6,154 bases of DNA, taken from a bacterium UBP8_UBA817. GTDB lineage: Bacteria; Margulisbacteria; Marinamargulisbacteria; UBA817. Below are positions 6,080 to 6,154 of this stretch, piece by piece. Below the pieces are notes generated by a model. That model was not told where the DNA came from. It was given only the letters and a program-made list of their open reading frames with translations, and searched no databases. The position numbers were made by a program, and so were the translations under genes. Within the stretch, counting starts at the first letter, position 1, and each line of letters opens with the position of its first letter. The DNA lies in NCBI GenBank assembly GCA_002296285.1, contig DBHX01000035.1, positions 6,199-12,352 of the forward strand, written 5' to 3'.

Positions 6080-6098
6080 AGTTTTGAACCTTACTTAC
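6080..6098 (-). promoter_or_regulatory. tRNA-Trp/secE spacer with the secE ribosome binding site
   Basis: Only 19 nt separate the encoded CCA of tRNA-Trp from the secE ATG. On the minus strand they read GTAAGTAAGGTTCAAAACT, with the SD AAGGTT at 6092-6087, 7 nt before the start. There is no room for a promoter or terminator, so the tRNA and secE are probably co-transcribed. Trimming of the tRNA 3' end would then define the 5' end of much of the secE mRNA. This is inference from spacing. Confidence 0.7.
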
Positions 6099-6154
6099 TG
6101 GCAGGCTCGGTCGGATTCGAACCGACAACACTCGGTTTTGGAGACCGATGCTCT
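6099..6154 (-). tRNA. tRNA-Trp (anticodon CCA), 3' 56 nt; 5' end off the right edge
   Basis: The minus strand shows the end of the D arm (AGAGC), an anticodon stem CGGT/ACCG closing the loop CTCCAAA with anticodon CCA, a five-base variable region, a T arm GTCGG/CCGAC around TTCGAAT, the acceptor strand CGAGCCT, discriminator G and an encoded CCA tail. CCA reads UGG, so this is tRNA-Trp. By comparison with E. coli tRNA-Trp about 20 nt (the 5' acceptor strand and first part of the D arm) lie outside the window, for a total near 76 nt. Placement just before secE is common in bacteria, often with other tRNA genes and tuf further upstream. Confidence 0.95.

Noticed and set aside
1..6154. A previously undescribed system, mobile element or CRISPR array
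   Set aside because: All coding space belongs to well-known core genes, spacers are tiny, and I saw no repeat array, transposase or insertion boundary.

Overview
The window is one continuous bacterial core operon, read entirely on the minus strand. In transcription order (right to left) it holds the 3' part of a tRNA-Trp gene, secE, nusG, rplK (L11), rplA (L1), rplJ (L10), rplL (L7/L12) and the first 995 codons of rpoB (RNA polymerase beta), which runs off the left edge. Every gene is recognisable from its own motifs. I translated the whole visible rpoB frame by hand and found no internal stop or frameshift.

Layout: the tRNA 3' CCA lies 19 nt before secE. The secE-nusG gap is 18 nt, nusG-rplK 14 nt, rplK-rplA 2 nt, rplA-rplJ 1 nt and rplJ-rplL 9 nt. 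The rplL SD overlaps the rplJ stop. The only sizeable spacer is the 78 nt between rplL and rpoB. It contains a hairpin with a broken U-tract, just ahead of a TTG start that is set by a GAGGTG Shine-Dalgarno. No stretch of 300 bases or more lacks a gene.

The organism is a bacterium of moderately low GC (roughly 40% by eye). Beta lacks the large lineage-specific insertions usually called beta-i4 and beta-i9, which E. coli beta carries. The segment between the LGMA and DGRTG motifs is also short. This argues against a typical proteobacterium, although the C-terminal domain of L11 looks proteobacteria-like. SecE is the minimal one-helix type, NusG has a 60-residue acidic N-terminal extension, and L7/L12 has a short acidic N-terminal extension. 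I cannot assign a phylum. A compact-genome or host-associated lineage, or a candidate phylum, is possible but unproven.

The products work together in gene expression and export. NusG and beta belong to the transcription machinery, L11, L1, L10 and L7/L12 form the L1 and L7/L12 stalks of the large ribosomal subunit, and SecE is an essential part of the SecYEG channel. I see no mobile element, CRISPR array or unknown system. The points worth a second look are operon compaction (no room for the usual L1 and L10 mRNA leaders), the rplL-rpoB hairpin, the acidic NusG tail and the reduced beta subunit.
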